From Pseudomonadota bacterium (lineage in GTDB: Bacteria > Pseudomonadota > Alphaproteobacteria > Rhizobiales > Rhizobiaceae): a DNA stretch of 64,000 bases. The position numbers were made by a program, and so were the translations under genes. The stretch lies in contig JAEXYH010000040.1 in assembly GCA_023451735.1 (NCBI GenBank), positions 1 to 64,000 of the forward strand, given 5' to 3'. Below the pieces are notes generated by a model. That model did not search any database and was not told the DNA's origin. It saw nothing but the letters and a program-made list of their open reading frames with translations. How positions within the stretch are numbered: the first letter of the stretch is position 1; the number at the start of each line of letters is the position of its first letter. This document shows positions 45,588 through 55,035 of this stretch, piece after piece.

Positions 45588-46484
45588 CGATTATCTTGGG
45601 AGCATATCGTCAGCTACCATCCAGAAGGGCGATTTCCATCGGACCAATGTCTTTCGGCATGGAAATTGGATATCAACAAGGAAAAATCTTCTGCAGCTGA
45701 ACTGCACCAATTGTCAGCCTGGAATTTCGATCCGACTGCTTCCACTTTTCCACGCCGGGCGGCGCGGAATGTCAAGCTAAGCATATTGAATATGCCTCGA
45801 GTTTCTTAGGACCCTTGGTTAGATTTTCTGCTGCTTCTCGAACTCAAAGAGCGACGACATCCCGGTCCGGGCACACTAACGTTTCGGGCTGTGGAGTCGC
45901 AGAACTTGCCGAGTAAAGCGCAGGATTTAATTGTGGGAGTTTGATAGGTCTAGCCCAACCCGCTAACGTGCTGCTTCTGGTATACGCCCCAAGATCACAA
46001 CCTACTGAGTGAGGAGAATGGCATCCGGTCTCGGATCCGTGTAGAGCAAGATACTCGCGAGTTCGTGTCGCCCAGCGATCCTGTTATAGGGGCCGCGAAC
46101 AAAAGCCTCGCGATAGCGCAAGTCGCCTCGATTGCGCACCCACGAAATCCTTCGAGGAACTTGAAACTACTGTTCGTGCCCTGGGCAGGAATTCCTGACA
46201 GGATGCGCGTTCTTCCCATTTTCGCAAACCTGCCCGCCGCACTCGCAGCTACGGATTTAGAGACATATTTTAGCGCACGATGAGCGCCTCTTTGAGCCTG
46301 TACGGCAGGAATTCGACTGTCTCTTGCAACCGCCCCCCAAGGCGCGACAAATACAAGCTATTGGCAAGTGTCTGAGCACCGAGAGCTGATGACGAACTAT
46401 TGTCCATTCATCATCATCTCCGAAATGCCGAGATATTGGTCTCGGCGTGACAGATCTTTCGATCCGTCATCGGTTAAGCGTTCC
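45588..46484. other. Long stretch without a supported gene
   Basis: About 900 bases with short frames only. None has a ribosome-binding site plus family similarity, and stop codons are frequent in all frames. No hairpin with a T-tract was found. It separates the stress block from the catabolic region and may hold decayed DNA. Confidence 0.5.
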
Positions 46485-47534
46485 TCAGAAAGACTTTGGA
46501 ACGGCGACACCAAGGCGTTCGGCATGCGGCACCAGCGAATCCATGATGCTTGCATAGAGCACGACGCCTTTCTCTCTTGCAGTCCGCTTGCGCGACATTG
46601 CCGCCTCGCCGGGCAGCCTTACATTTTTTACGCCTGGTCGGGGCGGATTGGCGCGGCAGGTGTCAGCAAGCCAGCCGGTCTGCCGGAGGAAGGCACTCGC
46701 GCCACCAAAAGCTTCCGGATCCCAGACCTGCACCGTGACGGCGGCATTCGTACCCTTGGGTGTATCCGCCCGGCCATAACCTGCAAGCCCCTGCGTGATC
46801 GCTTCGGCGATCAGTGCCATGCCATAGCCTTTCTGACCGTGGTCAATGCCGCCTGTCGGCAGAAGCGTGCCCCCGGCTTCAAGCACCTTCGGGTCCCGCG
46901 ACGGGTTTCCCTCGGCATCCATCAGCCAGTCGGCCTCGTATTGCCTGCCTTCGCGGATCAGCCGCTGCGCCATATTGACCGTGGTGATCGACGCAGAGAT
47001 ATCGATCAGGATCGGGTCTCCGGGCGTCGGGATGCCGTGCGCGACCGGGTCCGGCGTGTAGACCCCCTTGAGTCCGCCGAAGGGTGCGACTTGCGCGCCC
47101 GAAGGTGAGGAGGACGCGATCGAGACCAGCATGCCCTTCTCGGTTGCGATCGGCAGATAAGCGGCGAGGGCTCCAATGTGGTGGCTGTTGCCGATGACGA
47201 CGGTGGCGGTGCCAAACTCCCCTGCCCGCTTCACGGCAAGCTTTACGGCTTCGGAAGTTAACCATGCTCCAGGCAGACGATTGCCATTCCAGCAGACGGA
47301 CGCACCGCGATCACTCACGGTTTCGAAGCTCCCGGTCTTTGTCATGACGCCGTCAGCGATGCTTTGCAGATACCAACCGGCGAGAGCAAGGCCGTGAGTC
47401 GAATGCCCCATCAGATCCGCCTCGACCAGATAGGTTGCGACGGCCGTCGCCTTGTCGTCTTCGAGACCGGCGCCGGAGAAAAGCGACCGGGCGAACGTGA
47501 GCAGGGCATTGCTCGAGTAACGGGGATCGGTCAT
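46485..47534 (-). CDS. Malate/L-lactate dehydrogenase-family oxidoreductase (Ldh family)
   Basis: A 349-residue NAD(P)-dependent dehydrogenase of the Ldh_2 family, which oxidises 2-hydroxy acids such as malate, ureidoglycolate or 2,3-diketogulonate. Family blocks include 'GHSTHGLAL', 'VVIGNSHHIGALAAYLPIA' and 'GGIDHGQKGYGMALIAEAI'. It is the last gene of the seven-gene operon and overlaps its upstream neighbour by four bases. The local substrate is probably a sugar acid, as inferred from the neighbours. Confidence 0.85.
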   Translation of the reverse strand: MTDPRYSSNALLTFARSLFSGAGLEDDKATAVATYLVEADLMGHSTHGLALAGWYLQSIADGVMTKTGSFETVSDRGASVCWNGNRLPGAWLTSEAVKLAVKRAGEFGTATVVIGNSHHIGALAAYLPIATEKGMLVSIASSSPSGAQVAPFGGLKGVYTPDPVAHGIPTPGDPILIDISASITTVNMAQRLIREGRQYEADWLMDAEGNPSRDPKVLEAGGTLLPTGGIDHGQKGYGMALIAEAITQGLAGYGRADTPKGTNAAVTVQVWDPEAFGGASAFLRQTGWLADTCRANPPRPGVKNVRLPGEAAMSRKRTAREKGVVLYASIMDSLVPHAERLGVAVPKSF

Positions 47535-48499
47535 CTGTCGTAAACCTCCGGATTGAGAACGCGAGGCGGCCGGCGCCCGGCAATAAAGTCCTTGATGTCG
47601 CTGATCACCATCAGGCCGACATTCTCCATCGCCTCCAGACTGTCGGCACCGCTATGCGGCGTGAAGACGACATTCGGAAGCTTGAAGAGCGGATGCGATA
47701 CATCCGGTGGCTCAGTGACGAAGGCGTCGATGGCAGCCCCGCGCAGGTGGTTCTGGGAGAGAGCCCGCGCCAGTGCGTCGTTGTCAACGACCTCGCCACG
47801 CGCAAGATTGAGCAGGCAGGCGCCTGGTTTCATCAATGAGATTCTATCCGCCCCGATCAACGCCGTATTTCCAGTGCCGCCGAAGATGTGCAACGAGACG
47901 TAGTCGGAACGGGCAAGCAGTGTGTCGAGTTCAACGATCTCGATGCCGTGCTCGGTTATGAATGCCTGATCGGGATAAAGATCCGAAGCGATGACAGTCA
48001 TGCCGAGCGCAATCGCCTTGCGGGCCAGAAGCTTGCCGATGTTTCCGAGCCCGACGATACCGAGCACCTTGCCGGAAATCTCGGTTCCCGGCTTGCGGTC
48101 CCAGCCGCCGGAAATCACGTTCATATGGCCATACGGAATGTTACGGGCCATGGAGAACATCATCCCCACGGCCAGTTCGGCCACGGCATTGGAATTTGCC
48201 CCCGGTGTGTTGGTGACCGGATATCTTTTCGCCGTGCAGGCCGGAATATCGACGTTATCGACCCCGACGCCATGCTTGAGCACCGCCTTGAGCCGTGGAG
48301 CATCCCTGAATGTCGCCGCGTTCACCGGTATCAGCCCGGCAACCAGGAAGTCCGCCCGGCCGATATGTTCAGACAGACCACCATCCGGCAGAGCAGTGTC
48401 GGTGCAACGGATGATTTCCCAGCCGGTTTCCTCGAGCATTTGCGGCAACCGACCGTGCCGCCCGAAACCGGGCGACGTCGTGGCGACGACAATAGACAT
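47531..48499 (-). CDS. D-2-hydroxyacid dehydrogenase
   Basis: A 322-residue member of the D-isomer-specific 2-hydroxyacid dehydrogenases. The NAD-binding motif is 'GIVGLGNIGKLLARKAIALG'. Catalytic Arg is in 'LLNLARGEVVD', Glu in 'FVTEPPD' and His in 'FTPHSGADS'. It resembles the phosphoglycerate dehydrogenase-like subgroup. It is in the operon between the DapA-family gene (11-base gap) and the Ldh gene. Confidence 0.88.
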   Translation of the reverse strand: MSIVVATTSPGFGRHGRLPQMLEETGWEIIRCTDTALPDGGLSEHIGRADFLVAGLIPVNAATFRDAPRLKAVLKHGVGVDNVDIPACTAKRYPVTNTPGANSNAVAELAVGMMFSMARNIPYGHMNVISGGWDRKPGTEISGKVLGIVGLGNIGKLLARKAIALGMTVIASDLYPDQAFITEHGIEIVELDTLLARSDYVSLHIFGGTGNTALIGADRISLMKPGACLLNLARGEVVDNDALARALSQNHLRGAAIDAFVTEPPDVSHPLFKLPNVVFTPHSGADSLEAMENVGLMVISDIKDFIAGRRPPRVLNPEVYDR

Positions 48500-48510
48500 C
48501 AGCTCTTCCC

Positions 48511-49395
48511 TTACAGCAGGCCGAATTTCTTCAGCGTTGCGCCGATACGGGCGTCCTGTTCGGCGTTCGGCAGCAAGGCGGGCTGGCGACTGGCGCCGAC
48601 CGAGGAGTCCTGAAGATAAAGCGCGCGCTTGACCATGGCCGGCGGGAAGCCGTGCGCGTAGAGGTCGGTGCGGAAGGCCGTGTAGATTTCCTGCTGACGT
48701 TCGGCTTCAGCAATATTGCCGGAGTTGAAGCCGCCGACGATGCCGGCGAGAACGTCCGGCATGGCGTTGCCGAGACCGGAAATGCAACCAGCCGCGCCGT
48801 TCTGCAGCGACCACAGGACAAGATGGTCCGGGCCGGAATAGACTTCGAAACCTTCGACCTCCTTGGAAACCTGAAGGTAGGCGGCCAGCGTCTCTTGCGC
48901 GCCGCCGGAATCCTTGATGCCGGCGATGTTGCCGTGGGTAGCCAGCTTGCGGGCAGTTTCCGGCTCGATGTGGTTCTGAGTGCGCGCCGGGATGTCGTAG
49001 AGATAGACCGGCGTGTTGACGGCATCGGCGACCGTCGAGAAGTGGCGGATCAGGCCATCCTGCGTGCAGGCGATGAAGAAGGGCGTGATAACGGCGATGC
49101 CGGTGACGCCGATGCGGTCGAATTCCTTGGCGAGCTGCAGTGTTTCGAACGTCGCGGGCATGCCAGCATTGACGATGACATCGACCTTGCCGCCGGCTTC
49201 ATCGACGACTTCCTCGAGCAGCTTTACCTTTTCGCCGTGGGTCAGCGCCGAAAAATCGCCATTGGTGCCGGCGCACATGATGTTGTTGCCGGCCGCCACC
49301 TGACGGCGCACTTGAGCGCGGGTGGCTTCGTAATTGATGGTCTCGTCATCGTTGAAGCAGGTCACGATCGCGACGAAGGCTTTCTTGGTCATCAT
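48511..49395 (-). CDS. DapA-family aldolase (Schiff-base lyase)
   Basis: A 294-residue protein of the DHDPS/NAL superfamily. The catalytic Tyr is in 'YLYDIPARTQNHI' and the Schiff-base Lys in 'IAGIKDSGG'. The substrate loop reads 'GTNGDFSAL', unlike the GTTGE of true dihydrodipicolinate synthase. This favours a catabolic keto-acid aldolase that releases pyruvate. It follows the ABC ATPase by 21 bases in the same operon. Confidence 0.87.
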   Translation of the reverse strand: MMTKKAFVAIVTCFNDDETINYEATRAQVRRQVAAGNNIMCAGTNGDFSALTHGEKVKLLEEVVDEAGGKVDVIVNAGMPATFETLQLAKEFDRIGVTGIAVITPFFIACTQDGLIRHFSTVADAVNTPVYLYDIPARTQNHIEPETARKLATHGNIAGIKDSGGAQETLAAYLQVSKEVEGFEVYSGPDHLVLWSLQNGAAGCISGLGNAMPDVLAGIVGGFNSGNIAEAERQQEIYTAFRTDLYAHGFPPAMVKRALYLQDSSVGASRQPALLPNAEQDARIGATLKKFGLL

Positions 49396-49416
49396 TCTAC
49401 TCCGGTATCAATCAAA

Positions 49417-51036
49417 TCAGGATGCTGTTGCCATACGGGCATTGCGGTTTGCGGCCTGCACATCCGGGTCGGGATCGAGGCTGGCGGCGAGAAGCGCCTG
49501 CGTATAGGGCTTTTGCGGGTTGTCGAAGATTTGCGCAACGGTGCCGAACTCAACGACCTCGCCCTTCTGCATCACCATGACGTAATCGGCGAAATCACGC
49601 ACCAGCGGCAGATCGTGGGCGATGAAGATGAAGGCGATGCCCATCTCCTTGCGCAGCTTGTCCAGAAGCGTGATCACCTGCGCCTGGACCGAGACATCGA
49701 GTGCCGATACGGCCTCGTCGCAGACGATCAGCTTTGGTTCGAGCGCAAGGGCGCGGGCAATCGCGATACGCTGGCGTTGGCCACCGGAAAACTGATGCGG
49801 GTAACGGCCCATATGTTCTGGCGACAGGCCGACCTGCCCCAACAATTCGGCGACGCGTTCGCGCCACTTTGCCTTGGACAGGATTTCCGGATGGATGACC
49901 CAGGCCTCGGAAATCAGCTGGTAGACCGTCATGCGCGGGTTGAGCGACTGGGTGGGGTCCTGAAACACCATCTGCAGATCGCGGCGCAGCTTGAAGAGTT
50001 CAGCCGGCGGCAGCGTGAAGAGATCCTTGCCGTTCCACTTTGCGGTACCGCCATCCGCATCCTCCAGACGCAGCAGGATACGGGCAAGCGTCGATTTGCC
50101 CGAACCGCTCTCGCCGACGACCGCGACGGTTTCGCCCTGCTTGAGATCGAAGGAAACGCCCTTCAGAGCCTCGAAGCCGCCATAGCGCTTGCGGGCGTCC
50201 CTGACCCGAAGGATCGCTTCGCCCTGCGCTTCCGGCTCATGCATCTCGCCCTTGCCGGGGGCGGCGGCGATCAGCTTTTTCGTATAGGCATGCTGCGGGT
50301 TGCGATAGACGTCACGCACCGTGCCGCTTTCGACCAGTTGGCCCTTTTCCATGACGACGACACGGTCAGCGACTTCGGAGACGACGCCGAGATCGTGGGT
50401 GATGATCAGCACACCCATGCCGGTTTCGCGCTGCAATTCCTTCAGAAGCGCCAGAACTTCCGCCTGCACCGTCACGTCGAGCGCGGTCGTCGGTTCGTCG
50501 GCGATCAGCAGATCGGGTTTGAGCGCAAGCGCCATGGCGATCATGACACGCTGGCGCTGGCCGCCGGAAAACTCGTGCGGGTATTTGTCGAGCGCACGTT
50601 CAGGTTCCGGCAGGGCTACGCGCTTGAACAGACGCAGGGCTTCCGACTGGGCTTGGGAGGAACTGATGCCGTGAGTCTTCAACGCCTCGCGCATCTGCCA
50701 ACCGACCGTATAAACCGGGTTCAAATGGCTGAGCGGGTCCTGAAAAATCATCGCGATGCGGCGACCGTTTACCTCGCGACGGGCCTCGCTGCTCATCTTG
50801 AAAAGGTCCTTGCCGTCGAGCAGGATTTCCCCGGACGAAATCTTTCCGGGCGGCATGTCGATCAGGTTCATGATCGCCGAAGACGATACCGACTTGCCGG
50901 AACCGCTCTCGCCGAGGATGGCCAGCGTTTCGCCACGGTCGAGATAATAGGAGATGTTGCGCACGGCATGCACGACACCCGATGCGGTGTGGAAGTCGAC
51001 CGAAAGGTTGCGGACTTCGAGCAAATGATCAGCCAT
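49417..51036 (-). CDS. Fused dipeptide-type ABC ATPase
   Basis: A 539-residue ATPase with two nucleotide-binding domains, as in GsiA or a DppD-DppF fusion. Domain one (about 1-265) has 'GESGSGKSVSSSA', 'FSGGQRQRVMIAMAL' and 'LLIADEPTTAL'; domain two has 'GESGSGKSTLARI', 'FSGGQRQRIAIARAL' and 'VCDEAVSAL'. It overlaps the permease gene by eight bases. It powers import of the substrate bound by the protein at 53165. Confidence 0.93.
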   Translation of the reverse strand: MADHLLEVRNLSVDFHTASGVVHAVRNISYYLDRGETLAILGESGSGKSVSSSAIMNLIDMPPGKISSGEILLDGKDLFKMSSEARREVNGRRIAMIFQDPLSHLNPVYTVGWQMREALKTHGISSSQAQSEALRLFKRVALPEPERALDKYPHEFSGGQRQRVMIAMALALKPDLLIADEPTTALDVTVQAEVLALLKELQRETGMGVLIITHDLGVVSEVADRVVVMEKGQLVESGTVRDVYRNPQHAYTKKLIAAAPGKGEMHEPEAQGEAILRVRDARKRYGGFEALKGVSFDLKQGETVAVVGESGSGKSTLARILLRLEDADGGTAKWNGKDLFTLPPAELFKLRRDLQMVFQDPTQSLNPRMTVYQLISEAWVIHPEILSKAKWRERVAELLGQVGLSPEHMGRYPHQFSGGQRQRIAIARALALEPKLIVCDEAVSALDVSVQAQVITLLDKLRKEMGIAFIFIAHDLPLVRDFADYVMVMQKGEVVEFGTVAQIFDNPQKPYTQALLAASLDPDPDVQAANRNARMATAS

Positions 51037-51964
51037 GTTTCGGTCCTTTCATTTCCAGGCGCCAGCGCTGGACGGGGTCGAGCGCGATACGCAGCCAGTT
51101 GGACAGAAGGTTGAGCGAGAGCGTGGTGAGAATGATCGCCAGACCCGGCCAGAAGGACAGCCACCAGGCATTGGTGAGGTACTGGCGACCTTGCGAAATC
51201 ATCAGGCCCCAGGTGATTTCCGGCGGCTGGATGCCGATGCCCAGGAAGGACAAGGCGCTTTCCGCCAGCATGACATAGGCAAAATCGAGCGTGGCAAGTG
51301 TCGTCAGCGTCGGCAGGACCACCGGCAGGATATGGCGGAACAGGATGCGCTTCGACGATGCCCCCATGACGCGGGCGGCCTGCACGAACATGCGGCTCTT
51401 GATTTCCAGAACTTCGGCGCGGGTGGTGCGCAGATAGACGGGGATACGGGTGATCGACAGAACCAGCATCAGGTTGAGGATGGACGAGCCGAGGATATAA
51501 AGCACGATCACCGCGACCAGCAGCGACGGGAAGGACATGATGACGTCGGCGAGACGCATGATGATCTGGCTGGTGCGCTCCGACGCAAAGCCGGCGATCA
51601 GGCCGAGCAGCGTGCCGACGACGGCGGAGATCAGCACGGCGCCGGCGGCGACCATGATGGTGTTCTGGGTCGCGACGATGATGCGCGGCCAGAGCGGACG
51701 GCCAAGCGCATCGGCGCCGAGCCACATGAACCATTCGCGGTCGAACATGAAAGGCGCGAGGTTGCGGCCGCGCAGGTTCTGCTTGGTGGCGAGATCGTCG
51801 AGCAGCGTCGGGCCGATGATCGCCATGATGACGACAAAGACGAGGAAGATCGCGGCACAGAGTGCGAACTTGTCGGCCCAGAGCATGCGCGCCATGCGTA
51901 CGACGGCGCTCGGCTCTGCAGCGACGGTTTCCTTGGTGGGTGTGGATTGAATGGCCATGGTCAT
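51029..51964 (-). CDS. Dipeptide-type ABC permease (DppC-like)
   Basis: A 311-residue inner-membrane permease with an N-terminal helix then a five-helix core. The EAA-type loop is in 'EIKSRMFVQAARVMGASSKR'. The N-terminal 'RNLAPFMFDREWFMWLGADA' segment matches the family pattern 'HWLGTDALGRD'. It lies eight bases after the DppB-like gene. Confidence 0.92.
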   Translation of the reverse strand: MTMAIQSTPTKETVAAEPSAVVRMARMLWADKFALCAAIFLVFVVIMAIIGPTLLDDLATKQNLRGRNLAPFMFDREWFMWLGADALGRPLWPRIIVATQNTIMVAAGAVLISAVVGTLLGLIAGFASERTSQIIMRLADVIMSFPSLLVAVIVLYILGSSILNLMLVLSITRIPVYLRTTRAEVLEIKSRMFVQAARVMGASSKRILFRHILPVVLPTLTTLATLDFAYVMLAESALSFLGIGIQPPEITWGLMISQGRQYLTNAWWLSFWPGLAIILTTLSLNLLSNWLRIALDPVQRWRLEMKGPKHG

Positions 51965-51972
51965 ATCGATCC

Positions 51973-52887
51973 TCAGTAGCGGATGCGCGGATCGAGCAGG
52001 GCGTAAGCCATGTCGATCACGAGGTTCATGAGGAAGATGGCGAAAGCGGTGACGAGGATCGCCGCAAGCACGACGTTGAAGTCACGCTGCAAAATGCTGT
52101 CGATCATCAGCTTGCCGACGCCGGGGAAACCGAAGATGGTTTCGATGACGACGGCGCCGTTGAGCAGGCTGGCCGCCTGGTCGCCGATGACGGTGATGAC
52201 CGGCAGCATGGCGTTGCGCAGGGCGTGAACGAAGATGATCGGGCCGGATTTGACGCCCTTGGCGCGCGCCGTCTTCACGTAAGCCGAGGACAGCGCCGAG
52301 ATCATCGAGCCGCGCACGACCTGAACGATGATGCCGAAAGGGCGCACGAACAGCACGCAGATCGGCAGGATCCAGTGCGACAGCGAACCGGTGCCGGAGG
52401 TCGGCAGCCAGGACAGCTGGATGGCGAAGACGACGATGGCGACGATGGCGAGCCAGAAATCCGGCACGGATGCGCCGATCAGCGAGACCATCGAGGAAAA
52501 GCGGTCGAAAAAGCCGCCGGTGCGGAAGGCGGCGAGCGAGCCGACGACGATGGCGCAGACGGTGACCAGCGTCATGGTGATGACGGCGAGCCAGAGTGTC
52601 CATGTGAAGGCTTCGAGCACGACGTCGAGGGCAGGGCGGGCCTTGCGCAGGCTCTCGCCGAGATCGCCGGTCACGACATTGCCTACATACTGGCCGAACT
52701 GCACGAGCAGCGGCTGGTCGAGACCGTGAAGGGCGCGGAATTCGGCCTTCATTTCGGCGGAGGCTTCGACGGGAAGGAAGAGCGATGCCGGATCGCCCGT
52801 CAGGCGCGACAGGAAGAACACCATGACCAGCAGCCCGATGAGCGAGATGAGACTGGCGAAGGCGCGCTTGCGGATAAAACTGAGCAT
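51973..52887 (-). CDS. Dipeptide-type ABC permease (DppB-like)
   Basis: A 304-residue permease starting MLSFIRKRAFASLISLIGLL. The EAA-type loop follows in 'SSAYVKTARAKGVKSGPIIF'. 'LTGDPASLFLP' is the usual DppB N-terminal block. The ATG at 52887 has GAGG upstream; the first ATG of the frame at 52935 is not favoured. The 277-base gap before it holds a palindromic repeat, unusual within an ABC operon. Confidence 0.92.
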   Translation of the reverse strand: MLSFIRKRAFASLISLIGLLVMVFFLSRLTGDPASLFLPVEASAEMKAEFRALHGLDQPLLVQFGQYVGNVVTGDLGESLRKARPALDVVLEAFTWTLWLAVITMTLVTVCAIVVGSLAAFRTGGFFDRFSSMVSLIGASVPDFWLAIVAIVVFAIQLSWLPTSGTGSLSHWILPICVLFVRPFGIIVQVVRGSMISALSSAYVKTARAKGVKSGPIIFVHALRNAMLPVITVIGDQAASLLNGAVVIETIFGFPGVGKLMIDSILQRDFNVVLAAILVTAFAIFLMNLVIDMAYALLDPRIRY

Positions 52888-53007
52888 GGTGACCTCGATC
52901 TTGCTGGAATGGACGGCGGCGAAACCGCCGCCCATTTCGCTTCGATTGGGGCGATCGGTCGCCCTCGGGTTGGATCAGGACAGTTGCCTTGAGCAAAGCC
53001 CCTGGTT

Positions 53008-53127
53008 GCCGCCATCTCTCCCACAAGGTGGGAGAGGATTTTCGGCACCCGCCTTGCCTCAAATGAAGCTTGGCGGTTCGGCTGGGTAAAGCCCTCCCCT
53101 TCTAGGGAGGGTTGGGAGGGGGCTTTT
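53008..53127. repeat. RIME-like palindromic intergenic repeat, copy 1
   Basis: Contains CTCTCCCAC/GTGGGAGAG (53016-53036) and CCCTCCC/GGGAGGG (53092-53111), followed by another G-rich block and five Ts. The pattern resembles RIME elements of rhizobia. It sits between the binding-protein gene and the permease genes, where a hairpin could give more mRNA for the binding protein. Confidence 0.55.
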
Positions 53128-53164
53128 TCGCCTGAGCAAGCTGCCTGCTGTTTACGGTCCGGGG

Positions 53165-54682
53165 TTAGTTCTTGATGCCGATCTCGGAGAGCTGCAGCAT
53201 GGAGTTGGTGGCGATGCTGGGCTTGAAGTCCAGACGCTCCGACACACGAGAATAGCCGACCATGTGGAAGAGCAGGGCATCTGCGACGAGATCGTCGTGG
53301 ACGTAGGCGATCAGTTCCGACCACAGTTTTGCACGTTCGTCGCCGGTGGCGGCCGAGGCGCGGGCGATGAGATCATCGACCTTGGGGTCGGCGTAGCCAG
53401 ACTGCGTGCCCTTCGAGTCGTACTTGAAGAACATGGTGAAGGACGGATCACCCTTGGAATTGTCGTGCATGGCAGCGACTATGGTCGGGCCACGGCCTTC
53501 CTTGAACGGCTTCGAATAATAGACCTCGTGTTCAGCGACTTCGACGAACTTCAGGTCGATCTTGAAACCAACATCCTGCAACTGTGCCTGGACGGCTTCC
53601 ATGATCTCCGTCACGTTCGGGAAGTTGGCCGTACGGGCGACGACGGTTATCGGGGTATCCACTGGAACGCCGGCAGCCTTGGCTTCTTCGAGCAGTTTTT
53701 TGGCCTGATCAGGGTCATACGGGAAGACCTTGACGTCCGGGTTCCAGCCGAGCGTGGTCGGCGGCACCAAAGCGGTGGCAAGAACAGCATCCTGCGGAAC
53801 CAGCGTGCCGATGAAAGCCTGACGGTCGATGGCCAAGTTCAGCGCCTTGCGGACACGGACATCGTTGAGAGGAGCGATGTTGCCATCGATACGCAGATAG
53901 ACGGTTTCGCTGTCGAGATAGGAGAAGTCGGTCTTTTCATTGGTGGCCTCGACCTGCGAGATCGACGGCGCGAGATCGGCCTCACCGGCCTGGACCATGG
54001 CGGCACGAACGGCCGGATCGGTACGGAACAGGTAGGTGGCTTTTGTGACGGCAGGCTTTTTGCCCCAATAGTCGTCACGGGCATCGAGAACGATCTGCTG
54101 GCCCGGTGTCCAGTTGGACAGCTTGTAGGGGCCGGTGCCGATCGGCTCGCGGATGAATTCGAGCGGCGTACCTTCCGGCACGATGGTGACGAGCGACAGA
54201 AGCAGCGGCAGGATCGGCTGGACCGGATCGACCTTGAAATCGATGGTGTTGTCGTCAACAACCTTCACATCGAACTTCATGCCGCCGAAATAACGACGGG
54301 ATTCACAGATGTTCTTGTCACTGAAAATGCGGTCGAAGCTGTATTTGACATCCTTGGCGCCAAACGCCTTGCCGTCAGAGAATTTTACGCCCTGACGCAG
54401 GTGGAAGCGCCAGGCGCCATCGCCGGTCTGTTCCCATTTTTCGGCGAGGCGGGGCATGACGCCTTCCTTGCCGCGCACGTCGAGCTCGGTCAGCGTCTCG
54501 CTGACGTTTTCCATGATCACGCGGCCGATATTGGAGCGGGTCGCCATGCAGGGCTCAAGCAGATCGGCCTCTTCTGGCAGGACGATTTTGATATCCGTCG
54601 ATGCGGCATGAACCGGGCTGACGCCGGCGCCGAGTGCGAGGACGGAACCCAAAAGGGCTCCAAGCAAATGCGAAGTCTTCAT
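53165..54682 (-). CDS. ABC substrate-binding protein, dipeptide family (SBP_bac_5)
   Basis: A 505-residue periplasmic binding protein with a signal peptide ending near 'PVHAAST'. The family pattern '.VRKALNLAIDRQAF' is seen in 'DVRVRKALNLAIDRQAF'. The SBP_bac_5 family binds peptides, nickel, opines and oligosaccharides, so the ligand is open. As the first gene of the operon it is expected to be made in excess. The operon's catabolic enzymes favour a sugar-acid conjugate over a peptide, which is inference. Confidence 0.9.
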   Translation of the reverse strand: MKTSHLLGALLGSVLALGAGVSPVHAASTDIKIVLPEEADLLEPCMATRSNIGRVIMENVSETLTELDVRGKEGVMPRLAEKWEQTGDGAWRFHLRQGVKFSDGKAFGAKDVKYSFDRIFSDKNICESRRYFGGMKFDVKVVDDNTIDFKVDPVQPILPLLLSLVTIVPEGTPLEFIREPIGTGPYKLSNWTPGQQIVLDARDDYWGKKPAVTKATYLFRTDPAVRAAMVQAGEADLAPSISQVEATNEKTDFSYLDSETVYLRIDGNIAPLNDVRVRKALNLAIDRQAFIGTLVPQDAVLATALVPPTTLGWNPDVKVFPYDPDQAKKLLEEAKAAGVPVDTPITVVARTANFPNVTEIMEAVQAQLQDVGFKIDLKFVEVAEHEVYYSKPFKEGRGPTIVAAMHDNSKGDPSFTMFFKYDSKGTQSGYADPKVDDLIARASAATGDERAKLWSELIAYVHDDLVADALLFHMVGYSRVSERLDFKPSIATNSMLQLSEIGIKN

Positions 54683-55035
54683 GTCATTCTCCTCCCTCTG
54701 GGTGCGGGTCGCACCGCTTGCTGTTCGTCTCGCTTCGGCCTGTTCGGCTCACGCGGTATGAAGGCATTCCTCCTTGAGACCCTATGCGTCGGTCAGGATG
54801 CCTCCGTCCTCAACGTCGCCATAAGCGGGCTGGCGCAAACCATCGGATTTATCATCAAGTTTGTCAAATTAAATATTCGAAACTGTCAATTTGTACAAAA
54901 TATCCTTTCATAAAATGATTATATTTCAAATAGATGTATCGCAATATGAGATCGTCAATGGCAAATTGGCATTTTTTTCAAACTTGACAACTTTGTTATT
55001 TGGGTGATTTTCATGTGGGCAAGAGGAGACCCCCG
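54683..55035. promoter_or_regulatory. Divergent control region of the catabolic operons
   Basis: An AT-rich stretch between the ABC operon and the sialidase-fold operon. TTTGTACAAA at 54890-54899 is a perfect 10-base palindrome. Nearby are AGTTTGTCAAATT (54858 onward) and CAAACTTGACAACTTTG, which resemble it. Such TTG..CAA elements are usual for FadR-subgroup GntR operators, and a FadR-type gene lies at 58511. Confidence 0.45.

Noticed and set aside
46368..47108. 246-residue frame on the plus strand
   Set aside because: Mostly antisense to the Ldh-family gene; no domain seen.
48652..51114. 820-residue open frame on the plus strand
   Set aside because: It runs antisense to the DapA and ABC ATPase genes, which have clear family motifs. 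Long antisense frames are common in GC-rich coding DNA, and the product shows no family pattern.
53264..54913. 549-residue open frame on the plus strand
   Set aside because: Antisense to the binding-protein gene, with no start signal or recognisable domain.
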